64,000 nt of DNA from Actinomadura chibensis NBRC 106107 (GTDB lineage Bacteria > Actinomycetota > Actinomycetes > Streptosporangiales > Streptosporangiaceae), in assembly GCF_001552135.1 (NCBI RefSeq), contig NZ_BCQP01000051.1, forward strand, positions 1 through 64,000, read 5' to 3'. A program made the position numbers and the translations under genes. This document shows positions 51,251 to 60,387 of the stretch, piece after piece. How positions within the stretch are numbered: position 1 is the stretch's first letter; each line of letters begins with the position of its first letter. The notes beneath the pieces are model-generated. The model had not been told where the DNA came from and did not search any database. It was given only the letters and a program-made list of their open reading frames with translations.

Positions 51251-52873
51251 TCACGCCTCCTCCTCCGCCGGTTCCGCCCGTTCTGGGAAGAGGCCGGAGG
51301 GGCGGCCGTTGCCGTTCCAGGTCAGGAGGTTGACGCGGGTGGGCGCGGCGTCGCGGCGCTCCATCATGCCCGGGCCGCCGGGGCCGTCCAGGCTGCACCC
51401 GCTGTGCGCGAGGGGGTCGGGGTGGTCGTGGCCGCCGTTCGCCGCGTACGCGGTCGGGATGACGTACCGCTCCTCGTACTTGGCGAGGGCGAGCAGCCGG
51501 TACATGTCGCGCAGGTCGTCCACGCTCATGCCGACGCCGTGGGCGATGTCGGGGTCCTCCTCCTCGCCGAGGTTGACGCGGCGCATGTGGGCGCGCATCG
51601 CCGCGAGCCGGTGCAGGGAGTACAGCACCGGGTCCGGGTCCCCGGCCGTGAACAGCTCGGCGAGGTAGGACACCGGGATCCGCAGCGACTCGATCGCGCC
51701 GAACAGGTTGCCCGCGTCCTCGCCGTCGTTGCCGGTGCCGGCGAGCGCGTCCACGATCGGGGACAGCGGCGGGACGTACCAGACCATCGGCATCGTCCGG
51801 TACTCCGGGTGCAGCGGCAGCGCGACGCGGTACCGGCTGATCAGCGCGTGCACGGGCGACCGCCGCGCCGCGCTCACCCAGTCGTGCGGGACGCCGGACG
51901 CCTCGGCGGCGGCGGCGACCTCGGGGTCGTGCGGGTCGAGGAAGCAGCCGAGTTGCGCCGCGTAGAGGTCCTTCTCGTCCTCCACGGACGCCGCCTCCCC
52001 GACCCGGTCCGGGTCGTACAGGATGACGCCGAGGTAGCGGAGCCGTCCGACGCACGTCTCCGAGCAGACCGTGGGCTCGCCCGCCTCGATGCGCGGGTAG
52101 CACAGCGTGCACTTCTCGGCCTTGCCCGTCTGGTGGTTGAAGTAGACCTTCTTGTACGGGCAGCCGCTGACGCACATCCGCCAGCCGCGGCACCGGTCCT
52201 GGTCGACGAGGACGATGCCGTCCTCGATCCGCTTGTACATCGCCCCGGACGGGCAGGCCGCGACGCACGACGGGTTGAGGCAGTGCTCGCAGATGCGCGG
52301 CAGGTAGAACATGAACGCGTTCTCGTACTCCAGCCGCACGTCGTCGCTGACCTTGCGGAGGACGGGGTCCTCGGCGGCGTGCTCGGGGCCCCCGCCGAGG
52401 TCGTCGTCCCAGTTCGGCCCCCACGTGATCGCGGTCGGCCGCCCGTCGATCAGCGAGCGCGGGGGCGCGGTCGGGACGTCGTCGCCGAGTGGCGCGTTGG
52501 TCAGGTTCTCGTAGTCGTAGGTCCAGGGCTGGTAGTAGTCGTCCAGGCCGGGGAGGTCGGGGTTGGCGAACAGGCGGGCGAGCCGCGCGAACCGGCCGCC
52601 CGCGCGGGGGACGAGCCGCCCGTGCTTCAGCGCCCAGCCGCCGCGCCAGGCGTCCTGGTCCTCGTAGCCGCGCGGGTAGCCCTGGCCGGGACGCGTCTCC
52701 ACGTTGTTGAACCACGCGTACTCGACGCCCTGCCGGTTCGTCCACGTCTGCTTGCAGGTCACCGAGCAGGTGTGGCAGCCGATGCACTTGTCCAGGTTCA
52801 TGACCATGGCGACCTGCGCCATCACCCGGCGGGGCGGCGTCTTCGCGCGGCCCGCGCGCTTCGTGCGGGGCAT
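51251..52873 (-). CDS. narH: Respiratory nitrate reductase beta subunit (iron-sulfur)
   Basis: A 540-residue ferredoxin-type subunit linking NarI to NarG. Cysteine groups: CIGCHTCSVTC, CEHCLNPSCVAAC, CRGWRMCVSGC and CTLCYP..CSETC. In the third group Trp replaces one Cys, as expected for the [3Fe-4S] site of NarH. Its ATG shares an A with the narG stop codon. Length is slightly above the E. coli protein because of an N-terminal basic extension. Confidence 0.97.
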   Translation of the reverse strand: MPRTKRAGRAKTPPRRVMAQVAMVMNLDKCIGCHTCSVTCKQTWTNRQGVEYAWFNNVETRPGQGYPRGYEDQDAWRGGWALKHGRLVPRAGGRFARLARLFANPDLPGLDDYYQPWTYDYENLTNAPLGDDVPTAPPRSLIDGRPTAITWGPNWDDDLGGGPEHAAEDPVLRKVSDDVRLEYENAFMFYLPRICEHCLNPSCVAACPSGAMYKRIEDGIVLVDQDRCRGWRMCVSGCPYKKVYFNHQTGKAEKCTLCYPRIEAGEPTVCSETCVGRLRYLGVILYDPDRVGEAASVEDEKDLYAAQLGCFLDPHDPEVAAAAEASGVPHDWVSAARRSPVHALISRYRVALPLHPEYRTMPMVWYVPPLSPIVDALAGTGNDGEDAGNLFGAIESLRIPVSYLAELFTAGDPDPVLYSLHRLAAMRAHMRRVNLGEEEDPDIAHGVGMSVDDLRDMYRLLALAKYEERYVIPTAYAANGGHDHPDPLAHSGCSLDGPGGPGMMERRDAAPTRVNLLTWNGNGRPSGLFPERAEPAEEEA

Positions 52874-55800
52874 CAGTAGGTGACCTCCTGGGAGCGGCGC
52901 CGGATGACGGTGACGGCGTCCCGCTGGTTGCCGGTCGGGCCGTGGTAGTTGGGCGCGAACGACTGCTGGGCGTAGCCGCCGATGAGGTGTGTCGGCTTGA
53001 TCAGGAGTTTGGTCAGCGCGTTGTGGACGCCGCCGCGCCGCCCGCCGGCCTGCGCCCGCGGGACGTTCACCAGCCGCTCCTGCACGTGGTACATGAACAC
53101 CGTGCCGGGCGGCATCCGGTGCGAGACGATCGCGCGGGCGACGACGACGCCGTTGGCGTTCACCGCCTCGATCCAGTCGTTGTCGGCGACGCCGACCGCC
53201 GCCGCGTCCTGGACGCTCATCCAGATCACCGGCCCGCCCCTGGCGAGCGTCTGCATCAGCAGGTTCTCCTGGTACTCCGAATGGATCGACCACTTCGAGT
53301 GCGGGGTGACGTAGCGGACCGTGACCTCCCGTCCGTCCCCCGCGTCGTGCCGGGCGGGGCCGCTCTCGCCGAGCGCGGCGAGGTCCAGCGGCGGCCGGTA
53401 GACCGGGAGCTGCTCGCCGAACTCGATCATCCAGTCGTGGTCGAGGAAGAAGTGCTGGCGCCCGGTCAGGGTGTGCCACGGCTTGGCGTGCTCGGTGTTG
53501 ACGGTGAACGGCGAGTACCGCCGGTCGGGCGCCTCCTTGCCGGACCACTCGAAGCTCGCCCCCACCTGGACGGGACGGTCCTGCGTGTCGGAGAACACGA
53601 CCCGGCGCTCGGCGACGGACGCGCCGAGCTCGTCCAGGCCCGACTTCGGGCCGCAGCGTTCGGCGAGCCGCGCGAACCCCTCGGCGGCGATGCGGCCGTT
53701 GGTCGTCCCGGACAGCGCGAGGATGGCCTCGCACAGCTTGACGTCGGTGTCGAGGAGGGGGCGGCCCTCCGCCGGGCCGCGCGTGACGGTGCCCGCGCGG
53801 GCGGCGAGCCAGGCGTCCTCGGGCCCGGCCCCGACCGTGACGCCCTTGGTCGTCAGGCCCTTGTCGCGGGTGAGCGGGCCGAGGGCGGCGAGCCGGTCGG
53901 CGACGGCCGTGTAGTCGCGTTCGACCACGGCGACCTGCGGCAGGTTGCGGCCGGGGCGGGCCGGGCGGCCGTCCCGCCAGTCCGGCACGGTCCCGCCGGG
54001 CTGCGCGGTCTCGCCGGGCGAGTCGTGCTGCAGCGCCGTCGCGACCAGGTCGTGGACGACCTCCAGCCGCCCGCGCGCCAGCTCGCCGAGCCTGCGGGCC
54101 AGCCCGTGGAAGATCTCGAAGTCGGTGCGGGCCTGCCAGGGCGGGTTGATCGCGGGGGAGAACGCGTGCACGTAGGGGTGCATGTCCGTGCTGGACAGGT
54201 CGTGCTTCTCGTACCACGTCGCGGCGGGCAGGACGAGGTCGGCGAACAGCGTCGTCGAGGTCATCCGGAAGTCCAGCGCGAGGAGCAGGTCGAGCTTGCC
54301 GCGCGGGGCCTCGTCCCGCCAGGCGACGTCGCGGGGGCGGCGGCCGGACGGGGCCTCGCCCGCGGTGGCCGAGTCGTCCGCGCCGAGCAGGTGGCGGAGG
54401 AAGTACTCGTTGCCCTTCGCGGACGAGCCGATCAGGTTGGCGCGCCACACGGTGAGGACGCGCGGCCAGTTCTCCGGGGCGTCCGGGTCCTCGACGGCGA
54501 AGCCGAGGCGTCCGGCCTCGACCTCCTCGGCGACCCATTCCGAGGGGTCCCTGCCGGCCTCGCGGATCGTCCGGCCGAGGTCGATGGGGTTGCGCGCGAA
54601 CGTCGGGTAGGACGGCATCCAGCCGAGCCGCGCGGACTGGGCGACGAGGTCGGCGGGGTGGCGCCCGGCGAACAGGCCGGGGCCGGTCGCCGCCGACAGG
54701 GCGTCCGCCGAGTAGCTCTCGTACCGCCACTGGTCGGTGTGCAGGTACCAGTAGGGCGTGCCCGCCATCTGCCGGGACGGCCGCACCCAGTCGGCCGCCG
54801 TGGACAACTGCTGCCAGCCCGCCAGCGGGCGCACCTTCTCCTGCCCCACGTAGTGGGCCCAGCCGCCGCCGTTGACGCCCTGGCATCCGGTGAGCAGCAG
54901 CAGGGACAGGAACGACCGGTAGATGGTGTCCGAGTGGTACCAGTGGTTGGTGCCCGCGCCCATCACGATCATCGACCGGCCGCGGGTGCGCTCGGCGTTG
55001 TCGGCGAACTCGCGGGCGATCGCCGCCGCGCGGGCGGCGGGGACGCCGGTGATCTGCTCCTGCCAGGCGGGGGTGCAGGGCGAGTCGGGGTCGTCGTAGC
55101 CGTCCGGCCAGTCGCCGGGGACCCCGGGCCGCGCCACGCCGTACTGGGCGAGCATCAGGTCGAACACGGTGGTGACCGTCCGGTCGCCGAAGCGCCGCAC
55201 CGGCACCCCGCGCCGGACGGCTCCCGCGCCCTCGGGCAGGTCGAAGCGGGGCATCGCGATCTCGGCGTGCTCGCCCGACCCGAGGAGCGTGAGGGCGGGC
55301 TCGACGCCGGCAAGGTCGAGGTTCCAGCGGCCCTCGCCCTCGGGCGCCCAGCGGTCGGCGAGCGTCCCGCCGGGCGCGACGGGCTCGCCGGTCCGCCCGT
55401 CGATCAGGAGGGGCTGCCAGCGCCGGTCGTCCGGGGCCGCCGCCGTCTCCAGGCCGAGGTCGGCGGCCGTGACGAACTTGCCGGGGACGAGCCCGCCGGT
55501 CCCACCGTCCCCGCCGGTCCCGCCGTCCCGCAGTTCCACCAGGAAGGGCAGGTCGGTGAACCGTTTGACGTAATCCTCGAAATAGGGGGTCGAGCGGTCG
55601 ACGAAATGCTCGCGGAGAATGACGTGGCCCATCGCCATCGCCAGTGAGCCGTCCGTTCCGGGATGCGGATGGAGCCATTCATCGGCGAACTTCGTCGCGT
55701 CCGAGTAGTCCGGGGAGACGACCACGACCTTCTGCCCGCGATAACGGGCCTCCGTCATCCAGTGCGCGTCCGGAGTGCGCGTCACGGGGACGTTGGAGCC

Positions 55801-56607
55801 CCACAGGAGCAGATATCCGGCATCCCACCAGTCGGCCGATTCCGGGACGTCGGTCTGGTCGCCGAAAACCTGCGGCGAGGCGACCGGAAGATCGGCGTAC
55901 CAGTCGTAGAACGACAGCATCGGCGCGCCGATCAGCGACATGAATCTCGCGCCCACCGCGTGCGACGCCATGGACATTGCCGGAATCGGTGAGAATCCCG
56001 CGACCCGGTCCGGGCCATAGGTCTCGATCGTGTGGAGATGGGCGGCGGCGGCGATCTCCAGGGCCTCGTCCCAGCCGATCCGGACGAGCCCGCCGTGCCC
56101 GCGCGCCGACTGGTACCGGACGCGCCGCTCCGGGTCGCCGGTGATCTCCGCCCAGGCGGCGACCGGGTCGCCGAGCCTGGCCCTGGCCTCCCGGTACATC
56201 TCCACCAGCACGCCGCGCGCGTGCGGGTAGCGCACCCGCGTGGGCGAGTAGGTGTACCAGGAGAACGAGGCCCCGCGGGGGCACCCGCGGGGCTCGTACT
56301 CGGGGCGGTCGGGCCCCACGCTCGGATAATCCGTCTGCTGGGTTTCCCAGGTGATCAGCCCGTCCTTGACGTATACCTTCCAGGAACAGGAACCGGTGCA
56401 GTTCACTCCGTGCGTGGAGCGGACGACGCGGTCGTGCGCCCATCTCTCCCGATACGGAGCGTCATTCACCCCCTGATCGTCGCGATACACCGCCCGCAGA
56501 TCACTCGTCGTCGGCGCATTCCTCAGGAACCGTCCCGCTTCGAGCAGCCGGGCCTCGACCTCCGCCGCCGCACGGTCGGCACGACCACGCTTTCCCCGCA
56601 CGACCAA
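52873..56607 (-). CDS. narG: Respiratory nitrate reductase alpha subunit (molybdenum)
   Basis: A 1244-residue catalytic subunit reducing nitrate to nitrite at the bis-MGD centre. The N-terminal FS0 cluster site HX3CX3C..C is present in HGVNCTGSCSW and RGCPRG, and SFYDWYADLP contains the Asp that ligates Mo. Features continue to the C-terminus in full length. The TTG at 56607 is 6 nt after GGAGGAG; a GTG at 56601 is the alternative. First gene of narGHJI plus histidine kinase. No narK transporter lies in the window. Confidence 0.97.
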   Translation of the reverse strand: MVVRGKRGRADRAAAEVEARLLEAGRFLRNAPTTSDLRAVYRDDQGVNDAPYRERWAHDRVVRSTHGVNCTGSCSWKVYVKDGLITWETQQTDYPSVGPDRPEYEPRGCPRGASFSWYTYSPTRVRYPHARGVLVEMYREARARLGDPVAAWAEITGDPERRVRYQSARGHGGLVRIGWDEALEIAAAAHLHTIETYGPDRVAGFSPIPAMSMASHAVGARFMSLIGAPMLSFYDWYADLPVASPQVFGDQTDVPESADWWDAGYLLLWGSNVPVTRTPDAHWMTEARYRGQKVVVVSPDYSDATKFADEWLHPHPGTDGSLAMAMGHVILREHFVDRSTPYFEDYVKRFTDLPFLVELRDGGTGGDGGTGGLVPGKFVTAADLGLETAAAPDDRRWQPLLIDGRTGEPVAPGGTLADRWAPEGEGRWNLDLAGVEPALTLLGSGEHAEIAMPRFDLPEGAGAVRRGVPVRRFGDRTVTTVFDLMLAQYGVARPGVPGDWPDGYDDPDSPCTPAWQEQITGVPAARAAAIAREFADNAERTRGRSMIVMGAGTNHWYHSDTIYRSFLSLLLLTGCQGVNGGGWAHYVGQEKVRPLAGWQQLSTAADWVRPSRQMAGTPYWYLHTDQWRYESYSADALSAATGPGLFAGRHPADLVAQSARLGWMPSYPTFARNPIDLGRTIREAGRDPSEWVAEEVEAGRLGFAVEDPDAPENWPRVLTVWRANLIGSSAKGNEYFLRHLLGADDSATAGEAPSGRRPRDVAWRDEAPRGKLDLLLALDFRMTSTTLFADLVLPAATWYEKHDLSSTDMHPYVHAFSPAINPPWQARTDFEIFHGLARRLGELARGRLEVVHDLVATALQHDSPGETAQPGGTVPDWRDGRPARPGRNLPQVAVVERDYTAVADRLAALGPLTRDKGLTTKGVTVGAGPEDAWLAARAGTVTRGPAEGRPLLDTDVKLCEAILALSGTTNGRIAAEGFARLAERCGPKSGLDELGASVAERRVVFSDTQDRPVQVGASFEWSGKEAPDRRYSPFTVNTEHAKPWHTLTGRQHFFLDHDWMIEFGEQLPVYRPPLDLAALGESGPARHDAGDGREVTVRYVTPHSKWSIHSEYQENLLMQTLARGGPVIWMSVQDAAAVGVADNDWIEAVNANGVVVARAIVSHRMPPGTVFMYHVQERLVNVPRAQAGGRRGGVHNALTKLLIKPTHLIGGYAQQSFAPNYHGPTGNQRDAVTVIRRRSQEVTY

Positions 56608-56658
56608 AACGCGCTCCTCCGCTGAGCCACGACGATCACACGAAGAAATTTCACGCGC

Positions 56659-56672
56659 CTTGACCAGTCAAG
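56659..56672. promoter_or_regulatory. Palindrome in the narG promoter region
   Basis: CTTGACCAGTCAAG is a 14-bp perfect-arm dyad. On the minus strand TTGACT (56671-56676) could be a -35 with TGAAAT 17 bp on, which would place the dyad between -35 and -10. The arms resemble CRP/FNR half-sites, but the 2-bp gap does not fit the FNR consensus. Confidence 0.5.
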
Positions 56673-56692
56673 TCAATGGGTTTTGCCCAACG

Positions 56693-57673
56693 CTAACCTT
56701 GGCGTGCTCCGGCCTGCGGGGCGTACCACGAGTCGAGCGTGAAGTCCGTGCGGACGAGCTTCTGCTCGACGAGGAATGCCTTCGTCCCGTCGAGCAGCTT
56801 CAGCCCTTCCGGAGTGAACGGCGCGTCCGGGAGCTGGTCCTTCAACGTCGTCTTCACGGAGATGTCGGGCGCGTAGCCGCCGGTGCGCGCGACGAACGCG
56901 GTGTAGGCGGGCCAGTTCGCCTTCGCGACGGCGGCCGCCTTCGTCTCCGCCTTCTGCCACACCTTCACGATGTCCTTGTGCCCGGCCAGGTATTTCTCCG
57001 TCACCACCGTGGCGGACGTGCCGAGCAGGTCCGGGTGGTCGCGGGAGGCGACGTCGATCGACCGGTAGCCCTTCTTCTCCTCGGCCGCCTGGTCGGCGGA
57101 CACCAGGCCGCCCGCGTCGATCGAGTTCTTCTCCAGCGCCGCGATGATCGCGGGCGTGTACATGTGGATGATCTGCTTCGGCTTGACCCCGGCCCGCTGG
57201 AGCGCGCCGAGCAGGTAGCGGTGGATGTAGGAGCCGGTCTGCACGCCGATCCGCTTGCCCTCAAGGTCCTTGAGGGACGTCGGCCCGCCGTCCTTCTTCG
57301 CGACGATCGCGGCGTCCAGCCGGACGGAGTTCAGCGACACGAGCCGGGTCGGCAGCCCCTGCCCCCGGCCGATGATCGCCGGGGTGTCCCCGTACATGCC
57401 GATGTCGAGGGACCCGCCCGCCAGCGCCTGGTTCAGGTCGGGGCCGTTCTGGAACGTCGCGACCTTGATCTTGCCGATCCCGGCCGCCTTCAGCTCGGGC
57501 AGCAGCTCCCCGCGCTCGTCGAGGAATCCGACGGCGCGGGTGAGCTTGTTGCCGACGCCCGAGCCGATCACGCCGACGCGGAGCGTCGCGGAGTCCCCGC
57601 CGCCCGCGGACGAGCCGCACGCCGTCGCGGCCAGGACGAGCAGGCCGGCGGTCAGGACCCGGGTGATTTTCAC
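56693..57673 (-). CDS. ABC transporter substrate-binding lipoprotein, sulfonate/nitrate/taurine type
   Basis: A 326-residue lipoprotein; signal MKITRVLTAGLLVLAATAC with lipobox Cys19. The mature part is a type II periplasmic-binding fold like SsuA/TauA: TLRVGVIGSG, NGPDLNQALAGGSLDIGMYGDTPAIIG and LKDLEGKRIGVQTGSYIH. It is the last gene of a leftward operon with permease, ATPase, flavoprotein and ferredoxin genes. The cysteine-ended leader upstream favours an organosulfur ligand (inference). Confidence 0.87.
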   Translation of the reverse strand: MKITRVLTAGLLVLAATACGSSAGGGDSATLRVGVIGSGVGNKLTRAVGFLDERGELLPELKAAGIGKIKVATFQNGPDLNQALAGGSLDIGMYGDTPAIIGRGQGLPTRLVSLNSVRLDAAIVAKKDGGPTSLKDLEGKRIGVQTGSYIHRYLLGALQRAGVKPKQIIHMYTPAIIAALEKNSIDAGGLVSADQAAEEKKGYRSIDVASRDHPDLLGTSATVVTEKYLAGHKDIVKVWQKAETKAAAVAKANWPAYTAFVARTGGYAPDISVKTTLKDQLPDAPFTPEGLKLLDGTKAFLVEQKLVRTDFTLDSWYAPQAGARQG

Positions 57674-57698
57674 GGTGATGCCTCTCTCGAAGGGGGTG

Positions 57699-58046
57699 TC
57701 AGGAGGTGAGGGGCGCGCGGGCGGCCCGGTCCAGGGACGGGCCGATCGCGAGTTTCGCGCCGGGGACGCGGCCCCGGCCCCAGCCGATCTGCTTGCGGTA
57801 GCTGCCGAGCAGGCCGTCCGCGGCGAGGTCCGCCTCGTCCGGCGGCTCGGGCAGCGGATGCGAGCGCGGGTCGACGAACAGGGCGTCGACCGGGCAGTAC
57901 GCCTCGCACATGAAGCAGGTCTGGCAGTCGCTCTGCCGGTCGATCACCGGGATGCCGTCGGCGCCCCGGTCGAACACGTTCGTCGGGCACACCTCGACGC
58001 ACTTGTCGCAGGCGATGCACCGCTCCCGCGAGACGATCTCGATCAC
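57699..58046 (-). CDS. Two-[4Fe-4S] ferredoxin-like protein (AprB-like)
   Basis: A 115-residue protein with two complete cluster motifs, CIACDKCVEVCP and CQTCFMCEAYCP, in the N-terminal 65 residues and a short basic tail. Resembles the small iron-sulfur subunit that pairs with fumarate-reductase/APS-reductase-like flavoproteins. GTG start overlaps the flavoprotein stop by 4 nt (GTGA), so the two are very likely subunits of one enzyme. Confidence 0.87.
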   Translation of the reverse strand: MIEIVSRERCIACDKCVEVCPTNVFDRGADGIPVIDRQSDCQTCFMCEAYCPVDALFVDPRSHPLPEPPDEADLAADGLLGSYRKQIGWGRGRVPGAKLAIGPSLDRAARAPLTS

Positions 58047-59644
58047 GACGCCACCGCCAGCGCCTCCGCCCGCGCGGCGGGTGCCGCGTCGGCGGTCTCC
58101 GGGCGGGTCCAGACGTCGTCGAGGCCGCCGGTGACGAGGCGGTGGTGCTGCGCCGGGTCCTGGTCGGGGAGGTCCTGGCGCTTGTGCATGCCGCGCGTCT
58201 CGGTCCGGGCGAGGGCGGCGGTGTACATCCAGCGGGCGTGCGCGGTCATCGCGGCGGCCGACCGGGCGCGGACCGTCCCCGCGCTGTCCGCGCGGAGGGA
58301 TTCGCGCAGGTCGAGCCACGTCCCGTTGAGCGACTCCAGCGCGGGCGCGAGGCGGTCGCCGTGCCGCAGCAGGTTCTTCTCGTACGGCAGCACCTCGGCC
58401 TGGACGGCGGCGACGTACTCGGCGTGCCCGCCCGCCGGACGTCCGGCCGGGCGGATTCCCGCCTCGCCGAGCGGCCGCACGGGCCGGCGCCCGGCCCGTC
58501 CGCCGAGCGCGGCGGCGTGCCGCGCCGCGCCCTGCCCGGCCCACGTCCCGGACGACATCGCCCACGCCGAGTTGTGGCTGCCGCCGCCGGTGAACCCGCC
58601 GCAGATCAGCTCGCGGGTCGCGGCGTCGCCCGCCGCGAACAGGCCGGGGACGGTCGTCGAGCAGTCCGGCCCGGTGATCCGGATGCCGCCGGTGCCGCGC
58701 ACGGTCCCCTCCGCGAGCAGCGTCACCGGGAACATGTCGTGGAACGGGTCGATGCCCTGCCGGTCGAACGGAAGGAAGAAGTTCGCCTGCGCGAGCCGCA
58801 TCGCGAGCTGCTCCTCCGGCGTCGCCCGGTCGATGCGGCAGAGGACGGGCTCGGTGAGCAGCGTCCGCGCGATGACGGACCGGCCGCGCTGGCTGCCCGC
58901 GCCCTCCAGGACCGTCCCGTCCGCGTGGTAGAAGGTGGCGAACGAGTAGAACGCCGTCTTCGTCACGGACGTGAACGCCGGGGCGATCGCGTAGGCGTTG
59001 GAGAACTCCATCCCGGACAGCTCGGCGCCCGCCTCGGCGGCGAACAGCGCGCCGTCGCCGGTGTTGACGTCGCAGCCGAGCGCCTTGCTGAGGAACGCGC
59101 AGCCGCCGGTCGCGAGCACCACCGCGCCGGCCTTGACCTGGAACGGGCGGTCGTCGCGCAGGTGGTGCCCGGCGGCTCCGGCGACGGCGCCCGACCCGTC
59201 CGCGAGCAGCTCGGTGATCGGGCTGTGGTCGAGGACGCGCACGCCCGCGCGCCGCACCCGCACGCGCATCCGCCGCATGTACTCGGGGCCCTGCAGGCCG
59301 CGCCGGATCTGGCGTCCGTCGGCGTCCACCGGGAACGGGTACTTGGAGATCTCGGCCAGCTCGTGCATGTTCGCGTAGGTCTGGTCGAGGACGCGGGCCA
59401 TCCAGTCCCGGTCGGCGAGGTAGCCGCCGAGCCCCTCCCGGCTGGCCATCGCCTTCTCCCGGGCCGCCGGATCCGGCTCGACGTACCAGACGCCGGTGCC
59501 GCCGGACGCGGTCGCGCCGCTCGTCCCGAGGTAGCCCTTGTCGGCGAGGACGACGCTCGCGCCCGCCTCCGCCGCCTTGATCGCGGCCCACGCCCCGGCG
59601 GGCCCGCCGCCCGCGACGAGCACATCGGTGGTCAGATCGGTCAT
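58043..59644 (-). CDS. FAD-binding oxidoreductase of the fumarate reductase/AprA family
   Basis: A 533-residue flavoprotein. Visible parts are the dinucleotide site VLVAGGGPAGAWAAIKAAEAG, GTSGATASGGTG near 45, AGAVVLATGGCAFLS, NTGDGALFAAEAGAEL and the second FAD motif GLFAAGDAATRELICGGFTGGG. It is related to succinate/fumarate and adenylylsulfate reductase flavoproteins. With its ferredoxin partner, within a transporter operon behind a cysteine-type leader, it may oxidise or reduce the imported sulfur compound; the reaction is unknown. The ATG overlaps the ATPase stop (ATGA). Confidence 0.87.
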   Translation of the reverse strand: MTDLTTDVLVAGGGPAGAWAAIKAAEAGASVVLADKGYLGTSGATASGGTGVWYVEPDPAAREKAMASREGLGGYLADRDWMARVLDQTYANMHELAEISKYPFPVDADGRQIRRGLQGPEYMRRMRVRVRRAGVRVLDHSPITELLADGSGAVAGAAGHHLRDDRPFQVKAGAVVLATGGCAFLSKALGCDVNTGDGALFAAEAGAELSGMEFSNAYAIAPAFTSVTKTAFYSFATFYHADGTVLEGAGSQRGRSVIARTLLTEPVLCRIDRATPEEQLAMRLAQANFFLPFDRQGIDPFHDMFPVTLLAEGTVRGTGGIRITGPDCSTTVPGLFAAGDAATRELICGGFTGGGSHNSAWAMSSGTWAGQGAARHAAALGGRAGRRPVRPLGEAGIRPAGRPAGGHAEYVAAVQAEVLPYEKNLLRHGDRLAPALESLNGTWLDLRESLRADSAGTVRARSAAAMTAHARWMYTAALARTETRGMHKRQDLPDQDPAQHHRLVTGGLDDVWTRPETADAAPAARAEALAVAS

Positions 59645-60387
59645 CGTGCCTCCTTGGCAGTGACGGTTCGTGATGTCGCGACGGCGCGGACGCCGAGCCC
59701 GTCGAGCAGGTCGCGCCGCAGCGCGATGAACCGGGGGTCGTCCAGCGACCGGGGCCGGGGCAGGTCGACGGCGTACTCCCGCGCGATCCGGCCGTCCGCG
59801 AGCAGCAGCGCGCGGTCGGCGAGCAGGAGCGCCTCCTCGACGTCGTGGGTGACGAGCAGGACGGCGGGCCGGTGCTCGGCCCACAGGTCGGCGACGAGCG
59901 CCTGGGCGGTGAGCCTGGTCAGCGCGTCCAGCGCGCCGAACGGCTCGTCGAGCAGCAGCAGGTCGGGCGTGCGGACGAGGGCCCGGGCGAGCGCGACGCG
60001 CTGCGACTCGCCGCCCGACAGGGTGAGCGGCCAGGCGTCCGCGTGCGCCGCGAGACCGACCTCGCCGAGCGCCGCCTCGGCGCGTTTGCGCAGGTCCCGG
60101 CCTTGCAGACCGAGGACGACGTTGTTCCACACCCGGCTCCACGGCAGCAGCCGGTGCTCCTGGTAGACGACGGCGCGCCTGTCCGGGACGTCGATCTCGC
60201 CGCCGCCCTCGCCGTCCAGCCCGGCGAGCGCCCGCAGCAGCGTGCTCTTGCCGGAGCCGCTCGCGCCGAGCAGCGCGACGAACTCGCCGGGCGCGATGTC
60301 GAGGTCCACGCCGTCCAGGACGGCCCGCTCCCCGAACACCCGCCGCAGCCCCCGAACCCGCACCTGGTTCCGCACGGCGGTCGTCAT
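59641..60387 (-). CDS. ABC transporter ATP-binding protein, SsuB/TauB type
   Basis: A 248-residue ATPase: Walker A GASGSGKST, Q-loop VYQEHRLLPW, signature LSGGESQRVALARAL, Walker B LLLLDEPFGALD and switch His in LLVTHDVEEAL. The Q-loop LLPW sequence is typical of sulfonate, nitrate and taurine importers. Coupled by ATGA to the permease gene upstream and to the flavoprotein gene downstream. Confidence 0.93.
   Translation of the reverse strand: MTTAVRNQVRVRGLRRVFGERAVLDGVDLDIAPGEFVALLGASGSGKSTLLRALAGLDGEGGGEIDVPDRRAVVYQEHRLLPWSRVWNNVVLGLQGRDLRKRAEAALGEVGLAAHADAWPLTLSGGESQRVALARALVRTPDLLLLDEPFGALDALTRLTAQALVADLWAEHRPAVLLVTHDVEEALLLADRALLLADGRIAREYAVDLPRPRSLDDPRFIALRRDLLDGLGVRAVATSRTVTAKEAR

Noticed and set aside
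52942..55647. A 901-codon plus-strand frame opposite narG
   Set aside because: NarG on the minus strand has complete cofactor motifs; the other frame has none.
56659..56672. Classical FNR box at the nar promoter
   Set aside because: The half-sites are separated by 2 bp, not the 4 bp of TTGAT-N4-ATCAA, so only a generic dyad is claimed.
58142..60166. A 674-codon plus-strand frame opposite the flavoprotein and ABC ATPase
   Set aside because: No domains; the opposing genes have intact Walker, FAD and coupling signals.
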